Source of the DNA: Chromera velia
Lineage: Eukaryota > Sar > Chromeraceae
Reading direction: 5' to 3'
Assembly (NCBI GenBank): GCA_018398765.1
Contig: JAHBMJ010004061.1
Coordinates: 216,036 to 255,808, forward strand
DNA: 39,773 nucleotides
Below the pieces are notes generated by a model that worked only from the letters and a program-made list of their open reading frames with translations, searched no databases and was not told the DNA's origin. Of this stretch, positions 1-11,648 are shown piece after piece. The stretch's first letter is position 1, and the number at the start of each line of letters is the position of its first letter. Both the position numbers and the translations under genes were made by a program.

Positions 1-17
1 GGGGGGGGGGGGGGGGG
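1..17. repeat. poly-G run at the window edge
   Basis: Seventeen consecutive G. The opposite end of the window is a run of 13 C, and the internal N gap is also flanked by C runs, so this is probably an assembly edge caused by a homopolymer rather than a biological boundary. Confidence 0.8.
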
Positions 18-59
18 ATCATCGACTGTGCAACACATGAACTCACGAACAACAGTCAA

Positions 60-330
60 ACAACACTTGTTGCGCGTCTGGACTCTGGATAAAGAAGCAG
101 AAGCTTTGAAGAAAGATCTAAATGACCGGCTTCGGCCAGCCCTTCTTGACAAGTTTTACCTCCTTTCTAGGACGATAACAGAAGAGGGGGGAAAATGCTG
201 TAAAAGAAGCTGAATGACGGCACGCTTGAGGTGGAAGATGAAGAGTTACTGTACCACTCGCTGAGAGAGGCAAAACAAAACCTGTGTCTCTCGAACACTA
301 AGAAAATCTCATGGAGTATCTCTACCGCTC
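60..330 (+). other. unassigned coding-like fragment, frame broken
   Basis: Two short stretches have protein-like composition. One (about 63-210) is a charged, helix-like segment containing EAEALKKDLNDRLRPALL. The other (about 205-310, another frame) contains KKLNDGTLEVEDEELL. They are in different frames and are separated by stops. They could be exon pieces of a gene entering from the left, or a decayed fragment. I do not recognise the family, and chance composition is possible. Confidence 0.2.
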
Positions 331-419
331 CCTTCACAGCAACTCCCACCCATCTCCCACCCCTACCAGTCTGCTGCAATTAGACGTTCTCCCACAAAAC
401 GCATGAACAGCGCCGAGGA

Positions 420-2952
420 ATGAAGACAGAGGGAGGCGAACAGACTGCATTCGGACTTAGCAGAACAACCAGGTAAGGCGCCTTTCTTTTTCATCTCCCT
501 TTCTACCTCGCTTCGTATACTCCAGACTGAGATTGTTTGATCTTTTGCGCTTCCTTTTGCTTCAATGACCTAATCCAATACAACAGTCCTAACCACTTGC
601 GCTCGCCAGTCATATCGATCGAGAATTCAACTCTCAGTCAGTTTTTCCAACTTGCCTCTTCATTCTTTCGATAAACAATCATACAGAATCTGTCTGACTG
701 CGTGGATTGCGTGTTGCCCGCCCGCTTTTCTCATGCGACTCTCCCTTGTAGGTGGAGTTGCCTTCTCACTTCTTGCAGTCCCAGAATTGTCTCTCATATG
801 CGTCTCCCCAGCATGTCTGGACGTTTCGCACACCTACCATTCAACAGTTCTCCCCATCTTCTTGTCCCCCTCCACGGTTATCTGCAGGTCATGCGACTCT
901 CCCGGGTTAAGACGAAAGCAAGCGGCAGACGTGAGCAGGGTAAGCACATACATTAAACAAACAAACAGTCAAACACAGAGTATCGATCGTTGCACTCCTG
1001 CGCGTGTACTGCTGGGTGAGGGAGGGCATGAAATCAACAGATCTTCTGAACGGCAGTCGCAAACTCATCAAGCGCTGGTTTTTCCGTCTGCATGAGCGTA
1101 ACGGTTTCTGTTTTACCACCAGAGTCAGCATAGATCCTGTCTATGCATTTCTTTTTCTGTCTATTTGGTCTTTGTCTCCCAATTTGTCTTCAGATCTGTC
1201 TCTTCCACAGTCCATAGGAAAGAAGAAAGGAGAAGAGAAAGACCGTCCGTCCATCTATCCATCCATCCATCCATCCATCCATCCATCGATCCATCCAATG
1301 GCATCCATCCATCCATCCATCCATTCTCTTTTTTGATTGTCTGTCCATAATCTCTCTGTATCTCCACCGGTCTCCTCATCTCTCTGCGTAAGTCAAACAA
1401 ACGCCACACCAGGGCAAGACCGACCACCTGGATTAAAGGTTGACTAATTGAACTAAAAGAAAAAAAAAAAAGCAGAAAGACAATCAGTCGTAATGAGTGT
1501 GTCGGCATCTCCTGAAGAAGATAAAAACTAGAGACAGACTGAGTTTCTCACTCTCAGACTGACGTCTATCGGTGTCGCTGACACTGTTCATTATGTATGT
1601 TACAGTAGTGCTTTTAAATCTGTCAATGCAAGAGGTCTCTTCAAATCTAGGAGCAGCAGAACCGTCCGCATGGTGTGCTGGATCACGTCAGTAGCATCTT
1701 TTATTAATCTCCTTTCTCTCTTGTGTTTTTGCCATTCTCTCAACAGTTACTCTCCCTCAAGGAGCGCCCCAGATTAAGGAGAGCCTATGTAGAGTCCCTC
1801 TTCCTCACTTCCTTTTCCTCTGTTTTTGTAAGCTAGTCCCGTAAACATCGAACTTGTGGTATGTGTTTTTTCTTTCTCACATGCTGAGCCGCAAAATAGC
1901 GGGAAGACAACGAAGACCTTTTTCCACAGAAAAACTTTAGACGCTTGAGCTCTAGCTATGAAACTCCTTTAATTCCTTGCCCTTGCGTCCAGTGTTTTGT
2001 TCGAAACTCAAAACTAGCTGTTATTCATTGTTTGTCGTCTCCCTTCATTTGGCTTAAAGTTTTCATTCCCTTCCTTTCGTCCCTTTCATTTGCAGCTGCT
2101 TGCAGACCAGGAGGAGGGAGACGAAAGCTTGCAGACTCGGCCTGGCAGTGCAGCTAGAGACCTTCGACCTGAAAAAAGCCATGGGAAGTTTCCCAATCGA
2201 CCCCCCCCCCTCTAACAGCAACGATGATCCCTCTTTGTCCTCATTCTCGAGCTCTAATAGCTTACAGACGGCAGCGGCAGCAGTTACTATAGTGGGGAGC
2301 GCCGACGGGGGCGATGAGCATCGGCAAGCACAGGGCCCGCAAAACACCGATGTCATTAACCTGCTGTAGGAAGCCGAACCAGATATGCAGCAAGCTATCT
2401 TCGCACCTTCGAAAGCCCCCCGACCGCTGCCGAGACGGCAGCTCAGGCACCCTCTCCAGCTGCTGCCGCTGCGGGGCCTCTGGGGTGGGTGGGAGGTGCT
2501 GTGTCCGGCGTCACTGTGGAGTCCGATGGAGAGGGACAAAGAGATAGGTAAGGCTCCTCCCCCTCCTAGTACCCAACCCGAGCCCTCGTTGGCCCCGCTG
2601 ACAGGTAGAGCAGTACCAATGGAGGACGTGGACTCTGACGGCGAAGTTGAGCCATCTTTTTCTTCAACAATGAAGAGATCGCGCCCAGAAGAACGCCCCA
2701 GTGGACCAGGAAAGAACAGGACAAGTGGAAACCCCTCGAGTCCCAAGGTCCGTTGCGTGCGCCCTCTCTTGGCTTTGCCATGATGTCTGCATGCATGCAG
2801 ACATGACGGATTGGATCCCATGCATGCACACAGGATCGACACATATACACAGACGAACACACACACATACAGGCATACACACACACATACACATACACAC
2901 ATACACACACACACACACACATACACACAGACACACACACACACACACAGTG

Positions 2953-2988
<36 letters not shown>

Positions 2989-4902
2989 ACACACACATAC
3001 ACACACATACATACACACACATACACACACACACACACATACACACCGTGTTACACACACACATACACACGCATGCATGCAGCATACATACAAAAATATA
3101 CGCACCTACACGCGCTTGCATACACATGTGCGCTTAATGATTAATCTTTTGTTTGTCGCGAGTCGATCTCTAGCATATAAACGCACGTCAGATGCTTTTA
3201 GAAGCAGGCAAGTCACTTTCTGTCTCCCTGCGTCTGTGTATGCCTATGTGTTCCTTTCATTTTTCATGCATGCATGCTTTTTCTCTTCAATCTATTGTTT
3301 CTTTCTTTCTCAGCAGACGCGCTACAAGGAGGTGCAGCAGGCGAAGGACGGAGAAGAAGAGGGAGAGCGGACGGGTGAGCAAACGCTCACGAGAGGGGGT
3401 AGGAGCAGCAGCAGGAGCACGGACACAGACAAACTGAGCACGCAGCCAGAGACCCTCAGACAGAGGGCTTCCCCTCAGATGGAGACGCGCACACCCACCA
3501 AGCACTGGACGTTTCCGTCAGTCTTTTTTCACTTCTTTGTTTCTTTTCACTTCGGAATCCCCCTCTTCGTTTCATTCCATTAAGTGTGCTTTATTTTAGT
3601 GCTCTTGCCCTCTCTTCATTCGTCCCCTTGTATTTTTGCTCTTTATCTTCACATGCATTCCGCACCGCTCGTGAACGTTCCTTTCCTTTGATTTTTTGCC
3701 TTAGAGGGGCCTCCGTACAATCATTTTCTAAGTTCGTTGTATCTCTAATATGTTCTCTCCCCCCCCCTCCTTACAACTAGTTCTCTTCTTAGCTTTCATT
3801 TATCACTAGGTCCCGATTACAATGCTCCGTCATGTGAAATTTTCGCCCATTTCCGCTTCCTCCGTCTCACTTTCTTTTTTTTGCAGACACGAGCGGGACT
3901 GCATGACCCACTCCAGATGGCGACTGAACCTCCCGCCCCCTCCACCCGAAGAGGAAGAGCCCTTTGAGCCAGGGCCCGGGGAGGATCTGCAGCAGAAGCT
4001 GAGAGAGGACCTCTACGCCGCTGCTACCAGGGCCATCCTGCCGTTCGGTAGGAGAAAGGCCATGGGCGTTGTCCAACAGGCGTTCAATGCGGTGGACGCT
4101 CATCTGAGCAGAACACAGTTCGGCAGGTTTAGGTTTCATAAGCTGTACGCTTCTGTGGACCGAATGCTGTTGGGGGAGGGGGAGACACTCGGGGGAGAGG
4201 GAGAAGTGGAAGAGGAAGACGACGAGAGCGCGGCGTCGGGAAGTGCGGGTGGGGAGGAAGAAGAGGAAGCGGCAGAGGAAATCTTAGGAGTGCCCTCCGA
4301 CTCCTTTTTGGTTCGGCTTGCGATGTATTTCTGGAGGGTGCTCTTCCTGCTGGGTGCCTCCGTGTTAATTTATCCTTATGTGGTCAGTTTGTTGCAATGT
4401 TTTTCCGAAGGTAGTAAGCGCTTCCCCATGGCTCCCACTTCTTTTTTTCACTTGATTGTTTTTCATTGCATTTCTTTTCATCCTTCAGTTTCTCAAATCA
4501 GTTGATCCCCTTATGGCCGCTGCTTGTTTCTTGAACGCATTGATCCACCTGCTTGCTTAATAATTATCTGTCTGATCGTGTAACACCTCGCCCATGCACA
4601 CGTCGTGGCGTTGCAATATGATGTTTGGCCCTCGATCGATCGATCATTGAATCCTTCGATCCTGCTGCAGGTCCGGCCCGTGGTGGATTTGGTCTCCCCC
4701 TTGTGGCTGGTGAACGTTAAGAGGGCGTCTACACGGATTTTGGACGTCCTTGTTCAGCAGAAGAGGAGTGTGACCGAGGCGAGGGACGGCCTGGAGAGGG
4801 AGGCAGCTGAGTATGTCGAGGACGAGGTGGTGACTCCGTTGCTGGAAGAGAAGCGAGCACTTTCCTGGCTGCCAGTGGGCTTTGGGTGTCTTGCAAGACT
4901 GA
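420..4902 (+). CDS. hypothetical multi-exon membrane protein, possible pseudogene
   Basis: Not recognised. A frame-consistent model is exon 1 420-472 (ATG at 420), exon 2 2096-2750, exon 3 3314-3516, exon 4 3887-4382 and exon 5 4672-4902. Donors are GTAAGG, GTCCGT, GTCAGT, GTCAGT and GTGAGT, and the acceptors end in TTGCAG, CTCAG or CTGCAG. Exon 2 is one frame over 218 codons apart from an in-frame TAG at 2367-2369. Exon 3 is hydrophilic. Exon 4 begins with a Pro/Glu-rich stretch, has an acidic linker, and ends in a hydrophobic segment (about 4310-4382) that looks like one membrane span. Exon 5 is an amphipathic charged region. The 3' end is unresolved: the strong GTGAGT donor leads to a quick stop at the 5687 acceptor, whereas other donors would open longer frames. 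The TAG could be a real lesion, a sequencing error, or lie inside an unrecognised 87-nt intron (2283-2369). Exon 1 is the weakest part. Confidence 0.4.
1245..1324. repeat. (ATCC)n microsatellite
   Basis: Tandem ATCC/CCAT repeat with one interruption, inside the predicted first intron of the left-hand gene. ORFs over it are simple-repeat translations. Confidence 0.9.
2841..3070. repeat. (CA)n/(ACACAT)n microsatellite
   Basis: About 230 bp of CA dinucleotide repeats interrupted by CATA and CAGA units, bordered by GCATGCATGC motifs on both sides. It lies in the predicted intron 2751-3313. The Cys/Val and Thr/His ORFs over it are translation artefacts. Confidence 0.9.
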
Positions 4903-4914
4903 GTGAGTCCCCTC

Positions 4915-5138
4915 ACTTTACAATTTTATCTCCTTTCTCTCTCTTTCTCTTTCTCCTCCCCCCTCCCCCCTCTCTCTCTTTCCCTCTCTCCCTTTCTCTC
5001 TTTATCTCTTTCTCTCTCTGTCTGTCTGTCTGTCTGTCTATCTGTCTGTCTCTCTCTCTCTCTCTTTTTCTCTCTCTCTCCCCTCTCTCTCTCTCCTTTT
5101 CTCTTTCCCTTTCTCTCTCTCTCCCCTCTCTTTCTCTC

Positions 5139-5187
<49 letters not shown>

Positions 5188-5313
5188 CTCTGTCTCGCGC
5201 TTTCTCTCTTGGTCTATGCCTATCTCTCTCTCTCTTTCTTTCTTCCCACCCCCTCTCCCCCCTTCTCCCTGTCTGTGTCTCTCTGTCTGTGTCTCTCTGC
5301 CTGTGTCTCTCTG

Positions 5314-5347
<34 letters not shown>

Positions 5348-5361
5348 ACTCTTGCTGTGGA

Positions 5362-5393
<32 letters not shown>

Positions 5394-5475
5394 TGCGTGC
5401 GTTCATGCGTGCTCACTTTTTCACTCTCTCTCTCTCTTCATTCATCTCTCTCTTTCTTCCCTTTTTTCCCTCTCC
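4915..5475. repeat. (CT)n polypyrimidine and (GT)n low-complexity tract
   Basis: CT, CTTT and TGTC repeats followed by a short GT run at about 5360-5400. It immediately follows the GTGAGT donor at 4903 and is best read as intron sequence of the left-hand gene. Confidence 0.9.
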
Positions 5476-5686
5476 CTCTGTCTCTGTTCACCTCGTATCT
5501 TGGTGAGTCGATCAGTCAGCCAGTGTGCCATTGAAACTTCCCATGGCATTGCCTGAAGGATTATTCTGCAATTATACAATTGATTCATCAGGCAGACCTG
5601 AGTCGAAATTTCCCCCGCCCCCCCTGGGGCCTTTTTTTCGAACCTCCCATACAAGTGCACAGTGTTCCTTTTTGTTTTGCTTGCAG

Positions 5687-6124
5687 AGACAGGTGGCCAT
5701 CTGGATGGGTTTGCATTCTGAAAGCGGGAATCAGGGTCACGCTGAGGGCACAGAGGGTCATGCTGAGGGTGCACAGGGTCAGGAAGGGGATCAAGCACCC
5801 CAAGAGGGGGTTAAAGAGTCGCTCCGACTGGTGGAGGTCGCCACGCTGCCAGTCGACGTTGCGAAAAATGATTAGGGAGACATGGAGGCTTCCATGCTTC
5901 GAACCTGGGACGACGGGCAGCTTGCGGAGGCAATCAAGTTTACCTTAAGCAAGAAACCCGACTGCCCGCCCGACATACCAGATGGCGAAGCGGAGTGCCA
6001 AGAGTGGGGATTCGAGACCTAGAGGGCCATTACAGACGCTTTTGAGGCTGAAGACGCCATGTATGTTGGGAGAGGGAGAAAGATAGAGGAGAAAAAGAGG
6101 TGGAGAGCTGTCTTGTCGGCTTAG
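5687..6124 (+). pseudogene. coding-like 3' stretch with in-frame TAG codons
   Basis: Starts after a good acceptor (TTGCTTGCAG). One frame runs from 5687 to 6124 and is interrupted only by TAG at 5873-5875 and TAG at 6020-6022, ending at a third TAG at 6122-6124. The first part has a Gly-His-Ala-Glu-Gly repeat; the part after the first TAG (for example DGQLAEAIKFTLSKK) has normal protein composition. It may be the C-terminus of the left-hand gene plus decayed sequence, or several exons whose borders I cannot place. Phase from exon 5 does not fit this frame with the strongest donor, so the link is uncertain. Confidence 0.35.
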
Positions 6125-7927
6125 TCTGGTTATGGTTGCGGTCATCGGCAGTCCTAGGTCGCAGTCAGTCGATCTCGAAGCTGCAGAATGTATGGGATGA
6201 AGGCGATCTAAAAGTGTTATTAGAAGTAGGAACTACAAATAAGGAGGAATTTGTGATTCACCTACTATAAAAATAAAAGTACACAAATGAAAGCCGGCAA
6301 CAGAGTGAAGGAACTTGAAATCAATTTATGATCCTGGATGACTGACCACCATGGGTAGTTATTCGTCGCTTGCTTGTTACTTGCTTACTTACTTGGTATA
6401 GCTTAGTATGATAGGTATGAGTAATTCAGTTGCTGCTACTTGTTTTAAACTTTTAATCTATGAACTATAGTATTTTAAATAATAATGCTTGCCTGGCGAT
6501 TAGGGACTCGAGGGGATGGGGGGGGGAATTAAGGGCTGTGGGGTGCTGTGGTGTGAGACATGAGTCCCAGATCACAGATACGCACACAATTAATTCGAAG
6601 AGCCTATCCCCTGTGTATAGTGAATAGAGAAGTGATAACTCGGAATAAGCCATGAGTTTGTGTTGCCGAATTCAAAATTGTCCAAAAAATTGTCAGATTG
6701 CGCCTGTAAAACCTTTCCTCGGCCGATTACACTGTATGACAATTGCCTCAGAATACCTCAGAGGCTCAGTAGCCAGCTCCAACTAGCGCTCTTATTGAGT
6801 ATTTAATGGTGACTTTGATCTAGACTTAAACTTATATACACTATGAGTTCATTACGGTGTTAAATATTCTATATGTATGGCATACAACTTTTTAAAAAAT
6901 GATTTTAAGTTATTATAATTCTAGTGGCTTATGCTAAGGTTTGTATGTGTGTGCTCGATTTTCAGATCACATCCATTCCCGGCGGCTAGATTCCCGGACA
7001 CCTACGTTCAATAAATGATTACCGAGACGATTATATTGTTAACTAATACTCAGACAAATAATATACAAGATTGATACTCAGTCTGAGTCAGTCACAGAAA
7101 CCTTAGTTTATAAAGTATTGATTGATGATACTCAATTAATGATGATGCTAGATTGCCTAGACATAGTAGTCTGACGTACAAAGGTCACGGCAGGCCAATG
7201 TAAACCATGCAATAGATTGAACAAAATCTGAAAAGCAAATCTGAATCTTTATATGAATCCAATCTAGTCTAGAATCTAGTATTGTGAAATTGCTTATCTT
7301 GCCTTCGCATGCCAGGCTGCGCGAGCTTCCACATAAACAACCGAAGTTGCCGTGAAGGATGTTTAGAAGCATGCTAGGAAGCATGACTTTGCCATCTTCA
7401 GAATACAATGGAGCTCAGGTCAGAAATGGCTGACAACAATGTGGAAATGCAATCAAATGCAAAGGAAATTAGATAGAATCTTCGCTGAGGCTGTCTGACT
7501 GCATGAGACGAAGAAGGTCCCTTGAAGTTGCCTGAAAGTGCCACCCGGGGTCATGAACACAGAAATGAATTAATTAAAAACAAAACTGCACTGCGAGATT
7601 CATTCCTCGACCAGTTCATTGGGGGGTGGAGCATGGGAGTGTTTTGCTGCTGCATTCACTCACAAATGAGCGAACCACGCATTCCTTTCCGAAATCAATC
7701 GGGAGTTCCCCCCTTGTCCATCTGTCTATTTTTCAGCCTGTCTCTCTGCATGCCCACGTCCGATGAAACCCACGTTTTCCCGTGTAAAGACAACGGAGAA
7801 AAGGAAGCGCAATCTACTGTGCATGCCTGACTGTGGGTAGGTCCGTTCATCCACGGCCGTCCTTCTGCGCGACCCTCACCGTTCCACTGCACTTTAAATT
7901 TCTGCCTGTGCCCCCGCCCGCCTACTC
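6125..7927. other. intergenic, AT-richer, no gene seen
   Basis: Only short ORFs without recognisable protein features. It lies between two convergent genes. There is no tRNA-like or clear terminal-repeat structure. Confidence 0.6.
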
Positions 7928-10869
7928 TCAATGCGCCCGACTGCGCACCTCCCTCTCGCAGTCCCCAGCTGCACAAACGAGTTTGCCTTCCAACTCTGAA
8001 GACGCGGATGCTTTTCCTTTTCTTTTTTTCCACACCCTCCTGATGTCTCCTGCCCTCTTCTCTTCAGGGAACAGACCAAACAAATTGTCCAAATAGCAGA
8101 AGAACTGCTGGAAGTACCCTGTACCCAGAATGTGGTGCAACTCATGCTTTTCGGGGCCCGCCATTACTCCCTCAGGGAGGATCCGGTGAAGGGCCCATGG
8201 GAAGTCGTAGCCGCTGTGAATCTCTGTTAGAAGAAAGGTGATGGCCGCATCATGCAAAAGCCGTGCGAGAGGGTGCAGCCGGAGAAGGTTCAGGGCCAAG
8301 ATGTTGGCACCTACCTGCACACGTACACACGGACATCTTTTGATACAGTCACAAACAAACAAGTTCCAACGCCTTCAGACAGGCCGGTCCTTTGTGTCCG
8401 TCGGCAATTACTCAATTCTTTCCCTTTCGCCTAATCTTCGTTTCTGACATGGGCCAACAAGAGGCAGAGGCCGAGCCAGCAAACAGTCTGTGCGTTTTGG
8501 TGGGCTCTCTGTGTTTCCTCCTTCGTTTGCCGAATACACCTTTCTTCTTGTCTGCTCCATCTTCTTCTTCTTTTGCTGTTTCTTTTCTCCCTTCGTCTGA
8601 AAGATCCCCCCTTCGCTTCGCCCGAAAATGCACCGTAAACACACACACCCCTCTGAGGGTGAGTGACTTTGACAGCTCTCAATGCACAGATAGAAGAGGA
8701 AATTGGTGTCTTCTCGGTATGTTTACTAAGCGAGTTGAGGTCCATGAGCTCGCTCACAACCACTGCGCGATCGCGACCAGAAAATGAGACCGAGAGAGAG
8801 AGTTTGTGCAGAGAGAACAGATACAGGAGGAGAAGCTGTAAGTCAAGGTACAGGGGGCAAAGGGAGAGGAGGGCAACAGGCAGACGGAGAGGCAATTCGA
8901 AAAATGGCGAGCCAACCAGGCATGCAGGTAGTTAGAGAGACGGACAGACCTGCAGAGCCCCGTCCAGGAACGACAGTCTGACCACTTCCGACGCCTTCAT
9001 CCTTCCTTCCTGGTGGTGCCTCCTGTGGATTCCCTGGAAGAGAGGAATTTTGTGAAATCCCAGGTGCACGACTGAAAGAAAGGAAAGGAAGGAAGCAGCA
9101 AGGCAGACACGGAGAAGGAGGGAGGCAAACAGACGGCTTGACAGGTGAGGGGGTGGGCCTTCCAGAGGAAAGCGAACTGGGGCTTTGAGGCACCACTCTG
9201 CTCTGCCCCGAAGTGCATTGAAACGCGACGATCGATCATCGAGCGGTGATGGAAAAAACAAAATTAAACCAGCTGCGAGAAAGAAGTCGTAACAGCATAT
9301 CGCTTCTTTTTTTTCAAATCGGGGGACACTTCTTTTGTCGTAATCTTTTTCGGACCCGTGCACCCCAATACTATCTCCAGTGGTACGTAATTCTGTCCGA
9401 CCGCAAATAAATTACACTATCGAGGAGCAGCATCTCCTCATTCTTAATGAAACCAATTTCAGCAGGATCCATCTTTTCGGATTGGAGTAGGATCGAGAAA
9501 GAGGGAGATAGAAAGGGAAAGAAAGGGGCAGAGAGAGAGAGAGAGAGAGAGAGAGGGAAAGAAAGGGAGGGAGAGAGGGAGGGAGAAAAAAAAACAAGGA
9601 GAGAGCTGTGACTGGGTCCAGAGAGACCTACAGAAGAATAGGAGGTCATAGAGCCACAGAGAGGCGGCCACACTTCCCAGGAGACCGAAGAAGGAGGGCC
9701 CTCTCTCGGGTAATCGTCGTCGTGGGAACAGAACGTCAAAGGCCAGCAGAGGAACCTGCTCGTTCGAACAGCGGGTCCATCCATAGATGCATATTATTAT
9801 ATACACACATGCATGCAGGTGATCACACATGCACCTATCAACGCATGGAAAGGAAAGAGGATCCAGCCGATGAAATGAAAGCATGCGAATCAGTTGAACC
9901 GCAACTCACCTAGAAGATCCAAAACTGCAAGGCAGAAAGAAACCCGTCCACCGATGACAAGGTGCACACATTCATGAACATGACGAAAGAAAGCGAGACC
10001 TATTTGGCTGCTTATTCAGGGCACCCGTCTTCTTGCACCTCCGCCCTCTGCCCTCCTTCTCTGTTCCAATTCTGCCTTATTTCCCTTCTCTTGTGAAACC
10101 CCCTTCGTGCTCCCTGTACACATGCACGAACATTCGCTCATTCACCCCTCTCCTTCCTTCAATCAGGCACCGCCAGCAGGAAAAGAGGAGAAACTGAGAA
10201 AGAAGAAACCGACTGACAATGTATCCGACCACAGCCAGAACACCGTGGGGATCCTGAGTCTTGATCAAGAACCCCTCCTTCACAGGGTCGTCCCTCTGAT
10301 TATATCGAAACCGCCAGAGAAAAGGACAGTAGAGGTCGAAGAAGCTGCATGCACTCAGGTTGAGTGAAAATTAGAGCAGATGAAGAAGAAGCAAACGGAC
10401 GGACTGATGGGGGGCATGTAGGAAGGACCCCACACAAGGGCAGAACGAGAAAGAAGGCTTCAGTATCTGCATGGCATGCACACAAGAGCGAGCCCTGCAT
10501 GGTCCAGCTGTGAATGCATGTCTTGACTATGCAATAGGTCACCCATCTGCCCACCCACGAATCCGCAACAGCTTTTCTGGACCGTCTACCTCCCGCCCAA
10601 TCTCTGCCCCCGTCTCCTTCACTGTCGGTATCTTGGCAAGGAACTAACCGGAAAAGATTCACCCAAAAGAAGAACACCACGGTCGAAAAAAGAGGTTCGC
10701 AGCTGTCGTGTTTTATCCAAGGTTGTCTTCTCAAGGAGCCCCAGAAGCTGTCCAAAAGGTCATCCAAACGCTGACGGTGGAGAAAACACGTGACAAGGAC
10801 GACGAGAACCACCAAACGAGAGCTGAGCTGCAAGGCAGCAAAGTCTCTGCGACAGTATGGAAATACCAT
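7928..10869 (-). CDS. fatty acid hydroxylase / sterol desaturase family protein
   Basis: Predicted membrane-bound, non-heme diiron hydroxylase or desaturase acting on a lipid. The precise substrate cannot be read from sequence. Five exons join in frame: 10869-10649, 10293-10146, 9755-9632, 9071-8950 and 8314-7928 (stop TGA), giving about 333 residues. The family's histidine clusters are present: HLGFH at residues 167-171, HRRHH at 180-184, and HELHH at 262-266, with the typical HSGYDFPW at about 238-245. The segment SLWLYDLLFFFVHLGFHK reads correctly only when exons 3 and 4 are spliced at TTCT|GTAGGT, which supports that junction. Several hydrophobic segments precede and separate the clusters, as expected for this family. 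Donors are GTTAGT, GTGAAT, GTAGGT and GTCTGT. The start at 10869 gives a hydrophobic N-terminus but is not independently supported. The exon 2/3 borders are the weakest. The gene is head-to-head with NCAPD3. Confidence 0.87.
9510..9597. repeat. (GA)n/(GGGA)n purine tract in hydroxylase intron 3
   Basis: GA and GGGA repeats on the plus strand, hence pyrimidine-rich on the transcribed sense of this minus-strand gene. Confidence 0.85.
9910..9924 (-). other. candidate 15-nt microexon in hydroxylase intron 2
   Basis: On the minus strand a polypyrimidine tract plus CTTGCAG acceptor is followed by 15 nt and then a GTGAGT donor. In the frame of the flanking exons it would end in TAG, so including it would truncate the protein. 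It could be a poison exon or simply unused splice-site look-alikes. Confidence 0.25.
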
Positions 10870-11648
10870 CTTTCCTGCCCGTCAGCTCCAAACGGGCACC
10901 TTTGCCCTTGTCTCCAGCAGTCCGTCGACGCAATAGAATTGATTTCTGTCACTCCGATCAATCAGCGAAACCCTGCCGGATCATAAGCTTCGTGCGTACT
11001 TCGGGGGCGAACAGAGCACAACCAAATACATGCACTGCCACTGTCAGAATCTGTCAGAGGATGTCAGAGATCTGTCACGATCAATATATTAAATATACCA
11101 CGTGATGGTCTGTGAGAGAAGGCGACACATGTCGACACGCGGGGAACAACGGGGAACAACAACAACGGAATCGTTGCAAACTGAATCGGCCAGGCCGCCG
11201 CGCGGGCGGCGCCGGGGGCGCGGGCCGAAACCCGGCCCGCGACGCGCCGCGCGCGCGCGGTCGGACCCTGACGGCCCCGGGCCCCAAAAATCCAAAAAAA
11301 GCCGAAAAATTAATGCATGGGCGAGAAAAAAAACTCTTTTTGAGGTCTGACATGCACAGCAATCGATACGACTACCACATGACTACCACAAATCTTCGCA
11401 GGCAGCTCTGTGTTGCCTTGCACTTCTCACAGCAGTTCTCTCCCGATCGAGATTTCCCGAAGTCAGGTGTCGACGTATCGATTTCCGCTTCCCGCAGAGG
11501 AGGGTGCCAGCAGGACGTGATTTCGTAAGAAATGCATGGTCCCGAATAAGAGAGACGGGCCAAGGGGGTGAGGTGAAGTTAGACAGCTGCTGCCTTCGTT
11601 GCAGCAGTCGCTTCGTTCTATTTTTTCTTCCTGCTTCCGCGAGGAAAA
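10870..11648. promoter_or_regulatory. divergent promoter region with GC-rich island
   Basis: This 779-bp interval separates the start codons of the minus-strand hydroxylase and plus-strand NCAPD3. It contains TGTCAG at 11042-11047, 11052-11057 and 11062-11067 and TGTCAC at 11073-11078, an AT-rich patch at 11081-11100, and a strongly GC-rich island at about 11188-11285. The promoter role is inferred from position. Confidence 0.55.

Noticed and set aside
2841-3070. Regular short repeats that might look like a CRISPR array
   Set aside because: They are CA dinucleotide repeats without unique spacers, in an intron of a eukaryotic gene.
2063-3127. 354-codon minus-strand ORF rich in Cys and Val
   Set aside because: It is mostly a translation of the CA microsatellite and overlaps better coding evidence on the plus strand.
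8650-8790. Extra exon in the hydroxylase intron 4 (minus strand, VVVSELMDLNSL)
   Set aside because: Its phase does not fit the flanking exons, and direct joining of exons 4 and 5 gives an uninterrupted family-like sequence.
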